Source of the DNA: Actinomycetota bacterium
GTDB taxonomy: Bacteria; Actinomycetota; Actinomycetes; Streptosporangiales; Streptosporangiaceae
Length of the DNA: 55,340 bases
Direction of reading: 5' to 3'
Assembly: GCA_027314515.1 (NCBI GenBank)
Contig: DAHVAR010000101.1
Location: forward strand, 1 to 55,340
Shown here: positions 1 through 9,065 of the stretch, in pieces
How positions within the stretch are numbered: the stretch's first letter is position 1
Layout: the number at the start of each line of letters is the position of its first letter
The notes under the pieces: generated by a model
Databases searched by the model: none
The model's input: the letters and a program-made list of their open reading frames with translations, nothing else
What the model was told of the DNA's origin: nothing
Made by a program: the position numbers and the translations under genes

Positions 1-3
1 GGG

Positions 4-3000
4 TCAGCCGGGCAGCAGGGCATCCACCGCAGCCCGGATCCGCTTCTCCGACACCGGCCCCGGCGTGCCGAGCACCTGCGCGAACAAGCTCACCCGCAAC
101 TCCTCGATCAGCCACCGGATCGACTGCACATCGGTACGGGAACGGGCGCTAGGCGGCAGCTGCCTGCGGGCGGCCTCGTATTCGCTTGTCACCCGGTGGA
201 CGGCGGCCATCCGCTCGGCATCCCTTGCCTGCTCCCCCGCCAGCTTGTCCAGCCGCCGGACGATGGCCTTCAGGTAACGGATGAGGTCCGGCAGCCGGGA
301 ACTGCCGGTCTCGGCGATGAATCCGGGATAGATGAGCCCGGCGAACTGCGCCCGCACGTCGTCGAGCGACCTGGCCAGCGCGGGAACTCCGGGGCCCGCG
401 GCTGCCAGCCTGATCTCGACCTGGTGCGCCTCGCTCAGGATGCGGGCAGCCAGCTCTACCACCCGCGCCGTGTTCGGGGCCAGCGCGTCACGCGCGGCGG
501 CGACGAGGCCGGCGAACCCCTCCGCGTCCCGCACCGGGCCGCCCGCGTCGGCGATGACCTGATCGGCGGCGGCGGCGGCACAGTCGTCCAGTAGCGCGGC
601 CGCGCCGGGATACGGATGCCGGCTCAGGGCCATCTTGAGGTTGACCGGCAGCCGGCCGGCGATGGAGCGCACGCCGGAAGGCACCGCGATCAGCAGCAGG
701 CGGCGAACGCCAAGCCGCATGGACGCCTCCGCCTCGGCCTCGGTGTCAAACACCCGCACGTCCACGGCGCTGCCGGTGTCAGCCAGCGCTGGGTAACCGC
801 GCACCCGGCCAGCGCTGAATTCCCGCGGCAACGCGCCGAAGTCCCAGCTGCGCAGGCCGGTCCTGGTGATGCTCGCGGCCGCCGCGGTGAGCGTGGCCGC
901 CAGCCGCGGACGCAGGTCGCCGCGCAGCCTGTCCAGGTCCTTGCCGGTCGCCAGCACCTGCTCGCCGTCTAGCACCCGGTAGGTAACCCGCAGGTAGCCG
1001 GGCAACGCCGCGACGTTCCAGGCCGATCGCGGGACCCGCGCTCCGCTGCGCCGGGTTAGCTCGGCGCTGAGCGCGTCCAGCAGGTCGCCGTGCGGTTCGC
1101 CGAGTCCGCTCAGCACGGCCGCGGCCGTGTCGGGGGCCGGGATGAAGCGGCGGCGCAGGTCCTTCGGCAGCCCGCGGATGAGCTCGGTGACCAGCTCCCT
1201 GCGCAAGCCGGGAACCTGCCAGCTCAGCCCTGCCCCGTCCGCGGCGAAAAGGTCCTGGAGCGAGATGTCCGCCGTCACGCCGTCGTGCGGCTCTCCCGGC
1301 GCGAACTCATACGACACCGGGAACGGGCCCAACCGCTCCGGGTAATCCACCAGGCTGATCTCCTCAGCGGCCGGTCCGGCCAGATCAGCCGGGCTGAGGT
1401 CGAGCAGCGCCGGGCCGGCGGCACGGGCTCGCTTCCACCAGCTGTCGAAGTGGCGAGCAGAGGTGACGGTCTTCGGAACGCGCCGGTCGTAGAAGTCGAA
1501 GACGGCCGCGTCGTCAGCGACCAGGCCGCGACGGCGCGCCTTGCGCTCCAGCTCGGCGGCTTCCTGACGGGCACGCTGGTTGCGGGCAAAGAACGTGTGG
1601 TGGGTCTGCCAGTCACCCTCGACCAGCGCATGCTGGATGAACTCCGCACGCGCTGCTGCCGGGTCGATGGTGCCGTAGTTGACCTGGCGGGCCGCGACAA
1701 TCGGCAGGCCGTACAGGGTGACCTTCTCGGTTGCCAGCACAGCGCCGCGGCGCGCATCCCAGCGCGGCTCGCTGTAACTGCGCCGGACCAGGTCGCCGGC
1801 CAGCGCCTCGGCCCATTCGGGCTCGATGCGTGCCACGGTCCTTGCCCACAGCCTGGAAGTCTCGACGAGCTCGGCCGCCATGACCCAGTGCGGCGGCTTG
1901 CGCGCCAGGGCCGAGTCGGGGAAGATCGCGAATTTCGCGCCGCGGGCGCCGAGGAACTCGGCCGGGCCGCGGCGGCGACCGCCAGCTGCCGTGCGGTCGG
2001 CCGCGCCGCGGTCGGCCGGCTTGCGGGCTGCGTCCTGCATGCCGATATGCGAGAGCAAGCCGGCCAGCAGTGACTGGTGCACCCGGTCGGCAAGGTCGGC
2101 GCTGTACCGGTCCTCGGCGTTGCCGCGGGCCTGCGCTGGCCGGCCAGCGCGGTCGCCGTCGAGGCCGACGGCTGCGGGGCCGACGGCTGCGAAGCTGCCG
2201 CCGTCGCCCGTGGTGCTAGCCTGCGCCGCTGGCCGGCGTGAGCCGGCGCCGCGCGACTGCCGAGCCGCCTTCGCGCCGCCCGGCCGGCGGGCGCTGGCAG
2301 GCCCGTCCCGCGCACCCTGATCCCGGCCGATCACCACGCCGACTTCTCTGGCCGCCTGCTGCAGCTGGGTGTACAGGTCCTGCCATTCGCGCACGCGCAG
2401 GAAGTGCAGGTACTCCCGGCGGCAGAGCCGGCGGAACGCCGACGACGACAGCTGGCGCTGCTGCTCCCGCAGGTAGTCCCACAGCGTCAGGAACGCCAGG
2501 AAGTCCGACCCCGGCTCGGCGAACCGGCGGTGCATCGCATCTGCCGCGTCCCGCTCGTCGGCCGGCCGCTCGCGCGGGTCCTGGATCGACAGTGCGGCGG
2601 TGATGATGAGCACCTCTCGAGCGCAGCCATTCCGGCCGGCTTCCAGGATCATCCGGCCGAGCTGAGGATCGACCGGAAGCTCGGCGAGCTTCCGCCCGGT
2701 CTCCGTCAGTCCCGGGGTACCCGCTGCGCGGCCGCCACTGCCGGGCCTGATCGCGCCGAGTTCTTCCAGCAGGCGCAGGCCGTCGGCAACGTGCCGCGAG
2801 TCGGGCGGGTCCATGAACGGGAAGTCGGCAACCGGGCCCAGGTCGAGCGCGGCCATCCGGAGGATGACCGACGCCAGGCTGGTGCGCAGGATCTCCGGCT
2901 CAGTGAACTGCGGCCGGGATTCGAAGTCCGGCTCGCTGTACAGCCGGATGCAGATGCCATCGCTGGTGCGGCCGCAGCGGCCCGTGCGCTGACTGGCCGA

Positions 3001-4296
3001 GGCACGAGAGATCGGCTCGATCGGCAGCCGCTGCACCTTGGTGCGCTGGCTATAGCGGGAGATGCGGGCGGTGCCGGGGTCGATGACGTACTTGATGCCC
3101 GGCACCGTGAGGGAGGTCTCGGCGACATTGGTGGCAAGAACCGCCCTGCGGCCGCTGTGGGGCTTGAACACTCGATATTGCTCGGCGGCCGACAGCCGGG
3201 AGTACAGCGGCAGGATCTCCAGGTCCGGCTCGTCGGCCAGCGCATCGGCGGTGTCCCGGATCTCGCGTTCGCCGCTGAGAAAGATCAGGATGTCGCCGGG
3301 GCCCTCGCGGCGGAGTTCGGCAACCGCGTCCACGATGGCCTGAACCTGGTCGCGCGGCTCCGCGCCACTGCTGGCAGCATCAGGCCCGGCAGCATTAGGG
3401 CCGGCAGCATCAGGCCCGGCAGCATCAGGCCCGGCGAGCGGCCGGTATCGCACCTCGACCGGGTAAGTGCGGCCGGACACCTCGATGACCGGCGCGCCGG
3501 CCGGCCCGGTTGCCGCACCCGGCGACCCGGATACCGCACCCGGCGACCCGGATACCGGGCCGGCTGCCTGCTGGCCGCCGGGAGCGAAATGCCTGGCAAA
3601 CCGCTCCGGATCGATGGTGGCCGAGGTGATGATCACCTTCAAGTCCGGGCGGCGCGGGAGCAACTGCTTCAGGTAGCCGAGGATGAAGTCAATGTTGAGG
3701 CTGCGCTCGTGCGCCTCGTCGATGATCAGCGTGTCGTAGCGCAGCAGCAACCGGTCTCGTTGCATCTCGGTGAGCAGGATGCCGTCGGTCATCACCTTGA
3801 TCAGGGTGCTGTCGCTGGTGGTGTCGGCGAACCTGACTTTGTACCCGACCACGGTGCCGGGCTCGGTAGAGAGCTCAGCGGCGATCCGGTCGGCGACGGT
3901 GCGGGCCGCGATGCGCCGCGGTTGCGTGTGGCCGATCTGCCCGCTGATACCGCGACCGAGCTCCAGGCAGATCTTGGGCAGCTGCGTCGTCTTGCCGGAG
4001 CCGGTCTCACCGGCGATGATCACGACCTGATGTTCCCTGATCGCCGCCGCCAGCTCCGCCTTGCGCTGGCTCACCGGTAGCTCGGCCGGATAGGTGATGA
4101 CCGGGACCATGCCGCGCCGCGTCTCGATGCGCTGCTCGGCCGCCGCGACCTCGGCCGCGAGCTGACCGAGCGCCTGCTCGCGAGCGGCCGGCTGCCGCGC
4201 CGACGCCGCCCGGTCCGCGCGCCTGGCCAGCCTGCGCTGGTCGGCCAGCATCAGGGCCGGCAAGCGTGCTCGCAGCTGGGCGAGCGAGGCGGTCAC
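4..4296 (-). CDS. hrpA: ATP-dependent RNA helicase HrpA (DEAH box)
   Basis: A DEAH/RHA-family RNA helicase that should use ATP to remodel RNA or ribonucleoprotein in the cytoplasm. Visible motifs in order are GETGSGKT (Walker A, about residue 96 from the chosen start), DEAH, SAT, and QRTGRCGR (motif VI), followed by the long C-terminal region typical of bacterial HrpA of about 1,300 residues or more. I chose the GTG at 4296 because GGAG lies 9 bases upstream and homologues start near this SLAQLRARLP segment; an in-frame TTG at 4413 would add 39 residues of unusual composition. Two low-complexity insertions between the helicase domains are encoded by tandem DNA repeats (3373-3432 and 3513-3554), and a third Ala/Pro/Gly-rich stretch follows near 2164-2193. 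The stop is at the very edge of the window, so the gene is complete. Family assignment is firm; the substrate is unknown. Confidence 0.95.
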   Translation of the reverse strand: MTASLAQLRARLPALMLADQRRLARRADRAASARQPAAREQALGQLAAEVAAAEQRIETRRGMVPVITYPAELPVSQRKAELAAAIREHQVVIIAGETGSGKTTQLPKICLELGRGISGQIGHTQPRRIAARTVADRIAAELSTEPGTVVGYKVRFADTTSDSTLIKVMTDGILLTEMQRDRLLLRYDTLIIDEAHERSLNIDFILGYLKQLLPRRPDLKVIITSATIDPERFARHFAPGGQQAAGPVSGSPGAVSGSPGAATGPAGAPVIEVSGRTYPVEVRYRPLAGPDAAGPDAAGPNAAGPDAASSGAEPRDQVQAIVDAVAELRREGPGDILIFLSGEREIRDTADALADEPDLEILPLYSRLSAAEQYRVFKPHSGRRAVLATNVAETSLTVPGIKYVIDPGTARISRYSQRTKVQRLPIEPISRASASQRTGRCGRTSDGICIRLYSEPDFESRPQFTEPEILRTSLASVILRMAALDLGPVADFPFMDPPDSRHVADGLRLLEELGAIRPGSGGRAAGTPGLTETGRKLAELPVDPQLGRMILEAGRNGCAREVLIITAALSIQDPRERPADERDAADAMHRRFAEPGSDFLAFLTLWDYLREQQRQLSSSAFRRLCRREYLHFLRVREWQDLYTQLQQAAREVGVVIGRDQGARDGPASARRPGGAKAARQSRGAGSRRPAAQASTTGDGGSFAAVGPAAVGLDGDRAGRPAQARGNAEDRYSADLADRVHQSLLAGLLSHIGMQDAARKPADRGAADRTAAGGRRRGPAEFLGARGAKFAIFPDSALARKPPHWVMAAELVETSRLWARTVARIEPEWAEALAGDLVRRSYSEPRWDARRGAVLATEKVTLYGLPIVAARQVNYGTIDPAAARAEFIQHALVEGDWQTHHTFFARNQRARQEAAELERKARRRGLVADDAAVFDFYDRRVPKTVTSARHFDSWWKRARAAGPALLDLSPADLAGPAAEEISLVDYPERLGPFPVSYEFAPGEPHDGVTADISLQDLFAADGAGLSWQVPGLRRELVTELIRGLPKDLRRRFIPAPDTAAAVLSGLGEPHGDLLDALSAELTRRSGARVPRSAWNVAALPGYLRVTYRVLDGEQVLATGKDLDRLRGDLRPRLAATLTAAAASITRTGLRSWDFGALPREFSAGRVRGYPALADTGSAVDVRVFDTEAEAEASMRLGVRRLLLIAVPSGVRSIAGRLPVNLKMALSRHPYPGAAALLDDCAAAAADQVIADAGGPVRDAEGFAGLVAAARDALAPNTARVVELAARILSEAHQVEIRLAAAGPGVPALARSLDDVRAQFAGLIYPGFIAETGSSRLPDLIRYLKAIVRRLDKLAGEQARDAERMAAVHRVTSEYEAARRQLPPSARSRTDVQSIRWLIEELRVSLFAQVLGTPGPVSEKRIRAAVDALLPG
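2164..2193. repeat. 2 x 15-bp tandem repeat inside hrpA
   Basis: Two copies of GCCGACGGCTGCG plus two variable bases lie head to tail. They stay in frame and encode an AAVGP-like repeat in the low-complexity middle of HrpA. Confidence 0.8.
3373..3432. repeat. 4 x 15-bp tandem repeat inside hrpA
   Basis: Four head-to-tail copies of GGCAGCATCAGGCCC; the second copy has substitutions. The 15-bp period keeps frame and encodes a repeated AGPDA pentapeptide inserted in HrpA between the first helicase domain and the second. Such an insertion probably forms a flexible surface loop. Confidence 0.95.
3513..3554. repeat. 2 x 21-bp tandem repeat inside hrpA
   Basis: Two identical copies of a 21-bp unit beginning CCGCACCCGGCGACCC. 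It encodes two copies of a seven-residue Gly/Ser/Pro motif (VSGSPGA) in the same HrpA insertion as the neighbouring 15-bp repeat. Confidence 0.95.
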
Positions 4297-4535
4297 GGCA
4301 GGTATCTCCACGTAACGGAAGCGGGCAAGGCAGCGGGCGGCGGGCAGGACTCGGCTGACGGCGCCTCCAGCTGACAGCCGGAAGCCGGGCAATCGGCTAC
4401 CGCCAGGGTCCAAGCATTCTCATAACGCCGCCTGACTGCTAACGCTTTTCCGGGCCCGGGGCTTTCCGTACGGCGAGTCAGCGGGCCCGGCAGTGCGGAC
4501 GCCGAGCGCGCTGTATGGACATTTGCGCATCTTAA

Positions 4536-4592
4536 CGGGCATGCCCGGAACCTGAGGGTGCCCAGGCTGGCACCCGGCGGGCAAGATAGCCT
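4536..4592 (+). promoter_or_regulatory. Palindrome, hairpin and -10 element before the kinase/lyase gene
   Basis: The divergent gap between hrpA and the next gene (4297-4600) holds three signals. A perfect 12-bp palindrome CGGGCATGCCCG is at 4536-4547. A 7-bp hairpin, GGGTGCC and GGCACCC with a 6-base loop, is at 4556-4575. A TAGCCT hexamer at 4587-4592 ends 8 bases before the ATG at 4601, fitting the TANNNT -10 of actinobacterial leaderless promoters. I infer an operator/promoter for the plus-strand gene. The rest of the gap shows nothing recognisable. Confidence 0.5.
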
Positions 4593-4600
4593 TCGGCCTT

Positions 4601-6910
4601 ATGGTGCAGCGCCTTGACCCTCTGCAGACCACGCCGCCGGTGCTGGACCTGGCCGTCGCCAGGAAAGTCCTGCGCGACAGCTTCGGCATGGCGGGGTCAT
4701 TGACTCCGCTGGACGGCGAACGGGATCAGAACTTCCGGGTGGATACGGCCGAAGGCCGGCGCTTCGTGCTCAAGATCTCAAATCCGGCAGATGACCGGCC
4801 CGTCCTGGAGATGCAGACCGCTGCGCTGCGCCACATCGAGCGGGTTGACCCCGGCCTGCCGGTGATGCGCGCGCTGGCGGCCGCCGACGGCGCACCGTGG
4901 GCTGAGGTCCCCGGGCCCGACGGCGAGGTGTACCTGGCGCGGCTGTTCAGCTTCCTGCCCGGCCGCCTGATCTCGGCGCCGGCCCTCACGACCCAGGCAA
5001 TCTGGTCTTTCGGGCAGGTTACGGCGCGCCTGGGCCAGGCGCTTCGGGGCTTCTTCCACCCCGCGGCCGACTACGAGATCTTGTGGGACATCACCCGCAC
5101 GCCACAGCTCCGCCCGCTGCTGACACATCTCGCCGATGGCCCGCGCAGGGCTCAGGCGGAACGGGTGCTGGACCGGTTCGACGCCAGGGCCGCCCTGGTA
5201 CTGCCCGGGCTGCGGGCACAGGTCATCCACGGCGACATGAGCATGTACAACGTCCTGTTCGGCGACGATCTTCGAATCAGCGGAATCGTGGACTTCGGCG
5301 ACATGACGCACGCGCCGCTGGTCTGCGACCTCGCCGTCGCCATCGCCGACGTGCTGCATGGCCGTGACGACGGTATTGCCGCGGCGGACGCGATGATCGC
5401 CGGCTACGCCTCGGTCACGCCGTTGGAGGAGGACGAGGCGGACCTGCTCGCCGACCTCGTGGCGGCCAGGCTTGCCACCGAGATGGTGGTCACCGCCTGG
5501 CGCAGCGGGCGCTATCCCGACAACGCCGCATATGCCGAAAGCAGCGAGCCGGCCGCCCGCGCGTTCCTGGATGCCATCGAGGGGACGGGTATCGACACCG
5601 TGGCGCGGCGCTTCAGCGAAGCCAGCCGCGGGCTCCCCTACCGGTCGTCCCCTACCCCCGAGCTGCTGGAGCGCCGCCGGCGTGTGCTGCCCCGCTCGCC
5701 GCTGTTCTACCAGGACCCGGTTCACCTGGTGCGCGGCGACGGCGTCTGGCTGTTCGACCCCGACGGCGGCCGCTACCTCGACTGCTACAACAACGTGCCG
5801 GTGGTCGGCCATAGTCACCCGCGCGTCGTACGGGCGGTCAGCCAGCAGCAGCGCCTGCTGGCGACGCACAGCCGCTATCTGCACGAGGCGGTCGTGGAGC
5901 TTGCCGAACGGCTCCAGGCAACGCTGCCACCGGGCCTGGACGCCCTGCTGGTAGTGAACTCCGGCAGCGAGGCCAACGACCTCGCCTGGCGGATCGCCCG
6001 GGCGGCGACCGGCCGGACCGGCGCGATCGTGAGCGCTCATGCCTACCACGGCCTGACCGAGGCGACCCACGCCCTGTCCCCCGAGGAGTGGGCCGCGCGG
6101 GAGCGACCCGCGCACGTCGCGACCGTTCCGGCGCCCGATGGGTACCGCGGCGCATACCGGCGGGAAGAGGACGGGTGGGCGCAGCGGTACGCCGCGCACA
6201 TCGACGACGCCGCCGGGGCGCTCGGCGACCGGGGACTCGCCGCCATGTACGTCGATCCTGCGTTCACCGCGGACGGCATCCTGTCACCCCCGCCCGGCTA
6301 CCTGCGGGAAGCGGCCCGCCGGGTGCGGGCACTTGGCGGCCTGCTGGTGGCCGACGAAGTGCAGGCCGGCCATGGCCGGACCGGCAGTCACCTGTGGAGC
6401 TTCCAGGAGTCGGGCATCGAGCCGGACATGGTCGTGATGGGCAAGCCGCTGGGCAACGGCTTCCCGGTCGCCGTCCTGGCAGCCCGCGCCGACCTGGTGG
6501 CGGCCGTTCCGCAGGAGACCGAGATCTTCAGCACCTTCGGCGGCAACCCGGTCGCCTGCGCGGCCGCGCTCGCCGTGCTCGACGTCATCGCGGCGGAGGG
6601 CCTGGTGGCGCACGCCGCGCAGACCGGCGCCTACCTCCGGCAAGGCCTCGCCGAACTCGCCGAGAGTCACCCTGTCATCGGTGACATCCGCGGCCAGGGC
6701 CTGCTGCTCGGCGTGGAGCTCGTCGACGGGACGCGGGCACCCGCGGCCGGGCCCGCCCGCACGGCAACCGAGGCACTGCGCGACCGCGGAATATTGCTCA
6801 GCGCGACCGGCCCGGCCGGGAACGTCCTCAAGATCCGGCCGCCCCTCGTCTTCCAGCGCGAGCACGCCGACCTGCTGCTCCAGGCCCTGGACGAGGTCCT
6901 GGCCGGCTGA
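4601..6910 (+). CDS. Fused APH-type kinase and class III PLP phospho-lyase/aminotransferase
   Basis: A 769-residue two-domain protein. Residues about 1-330 form an aminoglycoside-phosphotransferase/choline-kinase fold: VLKIS Lys near 58, catalytic HGDMSMYN near 210, and the metal-binding IVDFGD Asp near 230. Residues about 350-769 form a class III PLP enzyme: NSGSEAND near 453, VADEVQAGHGRTG near 586, and the Schiff-base Lys 615 in MGKPLGNGFP. In animals the separate proteins with these folds are hydroxylysine kinase and the phospho-lyases of the AGXT2L family, which remove phosphate and ammonia from phosphoethanolamine or phosphohydroxylysine. The natural inference is that this enzyme phosphorylates an amino alcohol and then eliminates phosphate and ammonia to give an aldehyde. 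The substrate cannot be read from sequence. An ordinary transaminase activity is the main alternative. No adjacent aldehyde dehydrogenase is present; the next gene converges 11 bases away. Confidence 0.88.
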   Translation: MVQRLDPLQTTPPVLDLAVARKVLRDSFGMAGSLTPLDGERDQNFRVDTAEGRRFVLKISNPADDRPVLEMQTAALRHIERVDPGLPVMRALAAADGAPWAEVPGPDGEVYLARLFSFLPGRLISAPALTTQAIWSFGQVTARLGQALRGFFHPAADYEILWDITRTPQLRPLLTHLADGPRRAQAERVLDRFDARAALVLPGLRAQVIHGDMSMYNVLFGDDLRISGIVDFGDMTHAPLVCDLAVAIADVLHGRDDGIAAADAMIAGYASVTPLEEDEADLLADLVAARLATEMVVTAWRSGRYPDNAAYAESSEPAARAFLDAIEGTGIDTVARRFSEASRGLPYRSSPTPELLERRRRVLPRSPLFYQDPVHLVRGDGVWLFDPDGGRYLDCYNNVPVVGHSHPRVVRAVSQQQRLLATHSRYLHEAVVELAERLQATLPPGLDALLVVNSGSEANDLAWRIARAATGRTGAIVSAHAYHGLTEATHALSPEEWAARERPAHVATVPAPDGYRGAYRREEDGWAQRYAAHIDDAAGALGDRGLAAMYVDPAFTADGILSPPPGYLREAARRVRALGGLLVADEVQAGHGRTGSHLWSFQESGIEPDMVVMGKPLGNGFPVAVLAARADLVAAVPQETEIFSTFGGNPVACAAALAVLDVIAAEGLVAHAAQTGAYLRQGLAELAESHPVIGDIRGQGLLLGVELVDGTRAPAAGPARTATEALRDRGILLSATGPAGNVLKIRPPLVFQREHADLLLQALDEVLAG

Positions 6911-6921
6911 CAGCGCGAAGA

Positions 6922-9003
6922 TCAGGCTTGATGACGTCCGCGGACCGGATCGAGTCGCACCAGCGAGCCGCCGCCGAGGTTCACCGACTCCACCGTGCCG
7001 TCTGGCCGGCGATTGAACACGACCGGCTCGCCTGACACGCGGTAACCCGGTGCGGCCACGTACGTACCCGGCTCGGCCGCGACCTCAAGCGGGATCTTCT
7101 CGGCCGGCTCAGAAACGTCGATCAGGGTGATCTTGCCGTCTCGCCACTCGACCTTGACCACGAAGCTCATGTCCGCTGGCGCGTAGTAGCCAAGGAGCGC
7201 GGTCACCTCCGGCGGGGTCGGAGCGGGCCTGCGCACCGCTGGTGCGGCGGCCGCTGCCAGCCCGCGGCCGGCCGCGGCCAGGCTCATCGCCAGGCCGGAT
7301 GCATCGGCGGACCCGTTCAGCAGCACGATCGCCCCGACCCGGCTGGCCCGGTCGAAGCATGCGTTCGAGGTGAACCCCGGCAGGCCGCCGGAGTGCTGGA
7401 CCCAGGTAACGCCGTCCTTGCGAACCGAGTACCAGGTGATACCCCAGGCGCTCGACCACTCCTCGTCGCTGAGGTACCTCGGCTTGTGCATCTCCCGGCG
7501 CGTCGCGCTGGCCAGCACATCCGGGCCGGCGCCGGCCGCGGTGGCGGCATCCGCCGCATCGGGGTGCGCGGCCAGCTGGAAGGACAGCCACCTGGCGAGG
7601 TCCTCGACCGTCGACCAGAGCCCGCCTTCGGCCCACAGCGGTGGCATGGCTGGCGCGATCGACAGCTCGTCGGAGAATGCGCGGGCCGCGTAGCCGGTAG
7701 CGCGGCGGCCGTCGAGCTCACCGGGCAGCGGCTCGAACCCGGTCGACGACATCTTCAGCGGAGCCAGGATGCGGCCGGCGACGTACTGCGGGTAGGAAAT
7801 TCCGCTTACCCGGTGCACGATCTCGCCCAGCAGCTGGTAGCCGAGATTGCAGTACTTGGTCTGGGTATTCGGCGGCACGGCGGCAAAGATTTCCGCGACC
7901 CGGTCCAGGTTCCGCGCGGCAAGTCCCTCGTAGCGGGGCTCGCTGGCCATGAAGTCCGTCCCCGGCGGCTCGCTGACGAGGCCGGACTCATGCGACAGCA
8001 GGCGACGGATCGTGACCGCGCCAATGCCGTCCGGGCTCGCGCTGTCCGACAGCTCCGGTATCCACTTCACCACGGGGTCGTCGAGATCGAGCAGGCTGGC
8101 ATCGCGAAGCTGCATGATGGCCGTGCCGGTGAAGGTCTTGGTGATGGACGCGATCCGGTACAGCACATCAGGTCCGGCCGCCCGCTCCGCGGCCGGGTCG
8201 GCGAACCCGAAGCCACCCGACCACACCAGCTCATCGCCGTGAACGACGCCGGCCGCCGCCCCGTAGAGCCGGTTGTCCCGGACGAACGACGCCACTTTGG
8301 CCTCAAACTCCTGCGCGCCCGCTGCCACCGATCCGGCCACTGTCCCGCTCCCGTCCCCTCGGCGCCGCCACCCGGTGCCTGCCGAGCCAGCTCGGCAGGC
8401 CGGTGTGACTGGCTTTGATCCTCCATCACCCGGATTATCACATCGGCGTGCGGGCCAGCCCAGCGCCGCGGCGGCGCGCCTGACCAGGCCGGCCCGCTCC
8501 GCCAGCGGCCCCGCAGGCACGTCAGTCAGCCGGAAGCCCAGCTCGCGGTACGTCTGCTCGTGCACAATCTCGAAGGCGGCAGCATCCGCCGGGCTGATCC
8601 GCCGGGCGGCAGTCGGCGTGACGAAGCCCTGGCCCCGGACGAAGAACACCGCGTCGCCGTAGCGCCGCTCGGCCACCGCGCGGTCTATCTCCGCGGCCAG
8701 CAACGGTGACACCGGGTGGCCGAGGAACCGGCTCAGTGCCAGCATGCAGACCATCGACCGGTCCAGGAACACCGTCGCGCTGCCGCAGTCGGCGGCTGCC
8801 AGCCGCTCGCGTCGTCGCTGCAAGGCCGCCACCTGGTCAGTGAAGTCCGGGTGCGCCCACGGCTCGGCATGGCCGCGCGCCTGCTCCAGCGCGATCACGT
8901 CGGTGGCGGCTTCCTCGACCACCAGGAAGCCCTCGTGCTCGAGGTGGCGGATGATGGCGGTCTTTCCCGCGCCAGGTGCACCGGTGAGCACATACCACGG
9001 CAT
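6922..9003 (-). CDS. Fusion of AAA_28-like ATPase and beta-lactamase-family serine hydrolase
   Basis: A 693-residue open frame with two unrelated parts. Residues 1-185 resemble the AAA_28 P-loop family: GAPGAGKT at 8-15, then FLDRS near 105. A Gly/Ser-rich linker (about 187-230) leads to a class C beta-lactamase/penicillin-binding-type hydrolase: catalytic SITK at 286-289, Tyr-X-Asn at 384-386, HSGG near 537, and a C-terminal beta-rich tail (about 600-693). No signal peptide precedes the hydrolase, so if fused it would act in the cytoplasm, which is odd for this family. A GTG in the linker (near 8349) could start a separate hydrolase, but the upstream part has no stop of its own, so the fusion is the simplest reading. 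A lost stop or a frameshift joining two former genes is possible. The domain calls are good; the biological role is unknown. Confidence 0.8.
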   Translation of the reverse strand: MPWYVLTGAPGAGKTAIIRHLEHEGFLVVEEAATDVIALEQARGHAEPWAHPDFTDQVAALQRRRERLAAADCGSATVFLDRSMVCMLALSRFLGHPVSPLLAAEIDRAVAERRYGDAVFFVRGQGFVTPTAARRISPADAAAFEIVHEQTYRELGFRLTDVPAGPLAERAGLVRRAAAALGWPARRCDNPGDGGSKPVTPACRAGSAGTGWRRRGDGSGTVAGSVAAGAQEFEAKVASFVRDNRLYGAAAGVVHGDELVWSGGFGFADPAAERAAGPDVLYRIASITKTFTGTAIMQLRDASLLDLDDPVVKWIPELSDSASPDGIGAVTIRRLLSHESGLVSEPPGTDFMASEPRYEGLAARNLDRVAEIFAAVPPNTQTKYCNLGYQLLGEIVHRVSGISYPQYVAGRILAPLKMSSTGFEPLPGELDGRRATGYAARAFSDELSIAPAMPPLWAEGGLWSTVEDLARWLSFQLAAHPDAADAATAAGAGPDVLASATRREMHKPRYLSDEEWSSAWGITWYSVRKDGVTWVQHSGGLPGFTSNACFDRASRVGAIVLLNGSADASGLAMSLAAAGRGLAAAAAPAVRRPAPTPPEVTALLGYYAPADMSFVVKVEWRDGKITLIDVSEPAEKIPLEVAAEPGTYVAAPGYRVSGEPVVFNRRPDGTVESVNLGGGSLVRLDPVRGRHQA

Positions 9004-9065
9004 CCGAACGTCCTTTACTGTCGCGCCAATACGGGAACGGGCCGAGTGCAGTGCCCGGCTATTAG

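Noticed and set aside
3373-3432. CRISPR-like repeats
   Set aside because: Units are directly adjacent with no spacers and lie in frame inside hrpA. The same holds for the other tandem repeats.
2404-4080. Long open frame on the plus strand opposite hrpA
   Set aside because: High-GC codon usage keeps the antisense frame open. The product has Gln/Arg/Gly-rich composition with no domain, while the opposite strand encodes clear helicase motifs.
4420-4689. 89-codon minus-strand frame across the hrpA/kinase gap
   Set aside because: It overlaps the start of the kinase/lyase gene and the palindromic control region. No family resemblance or start signal is seen.
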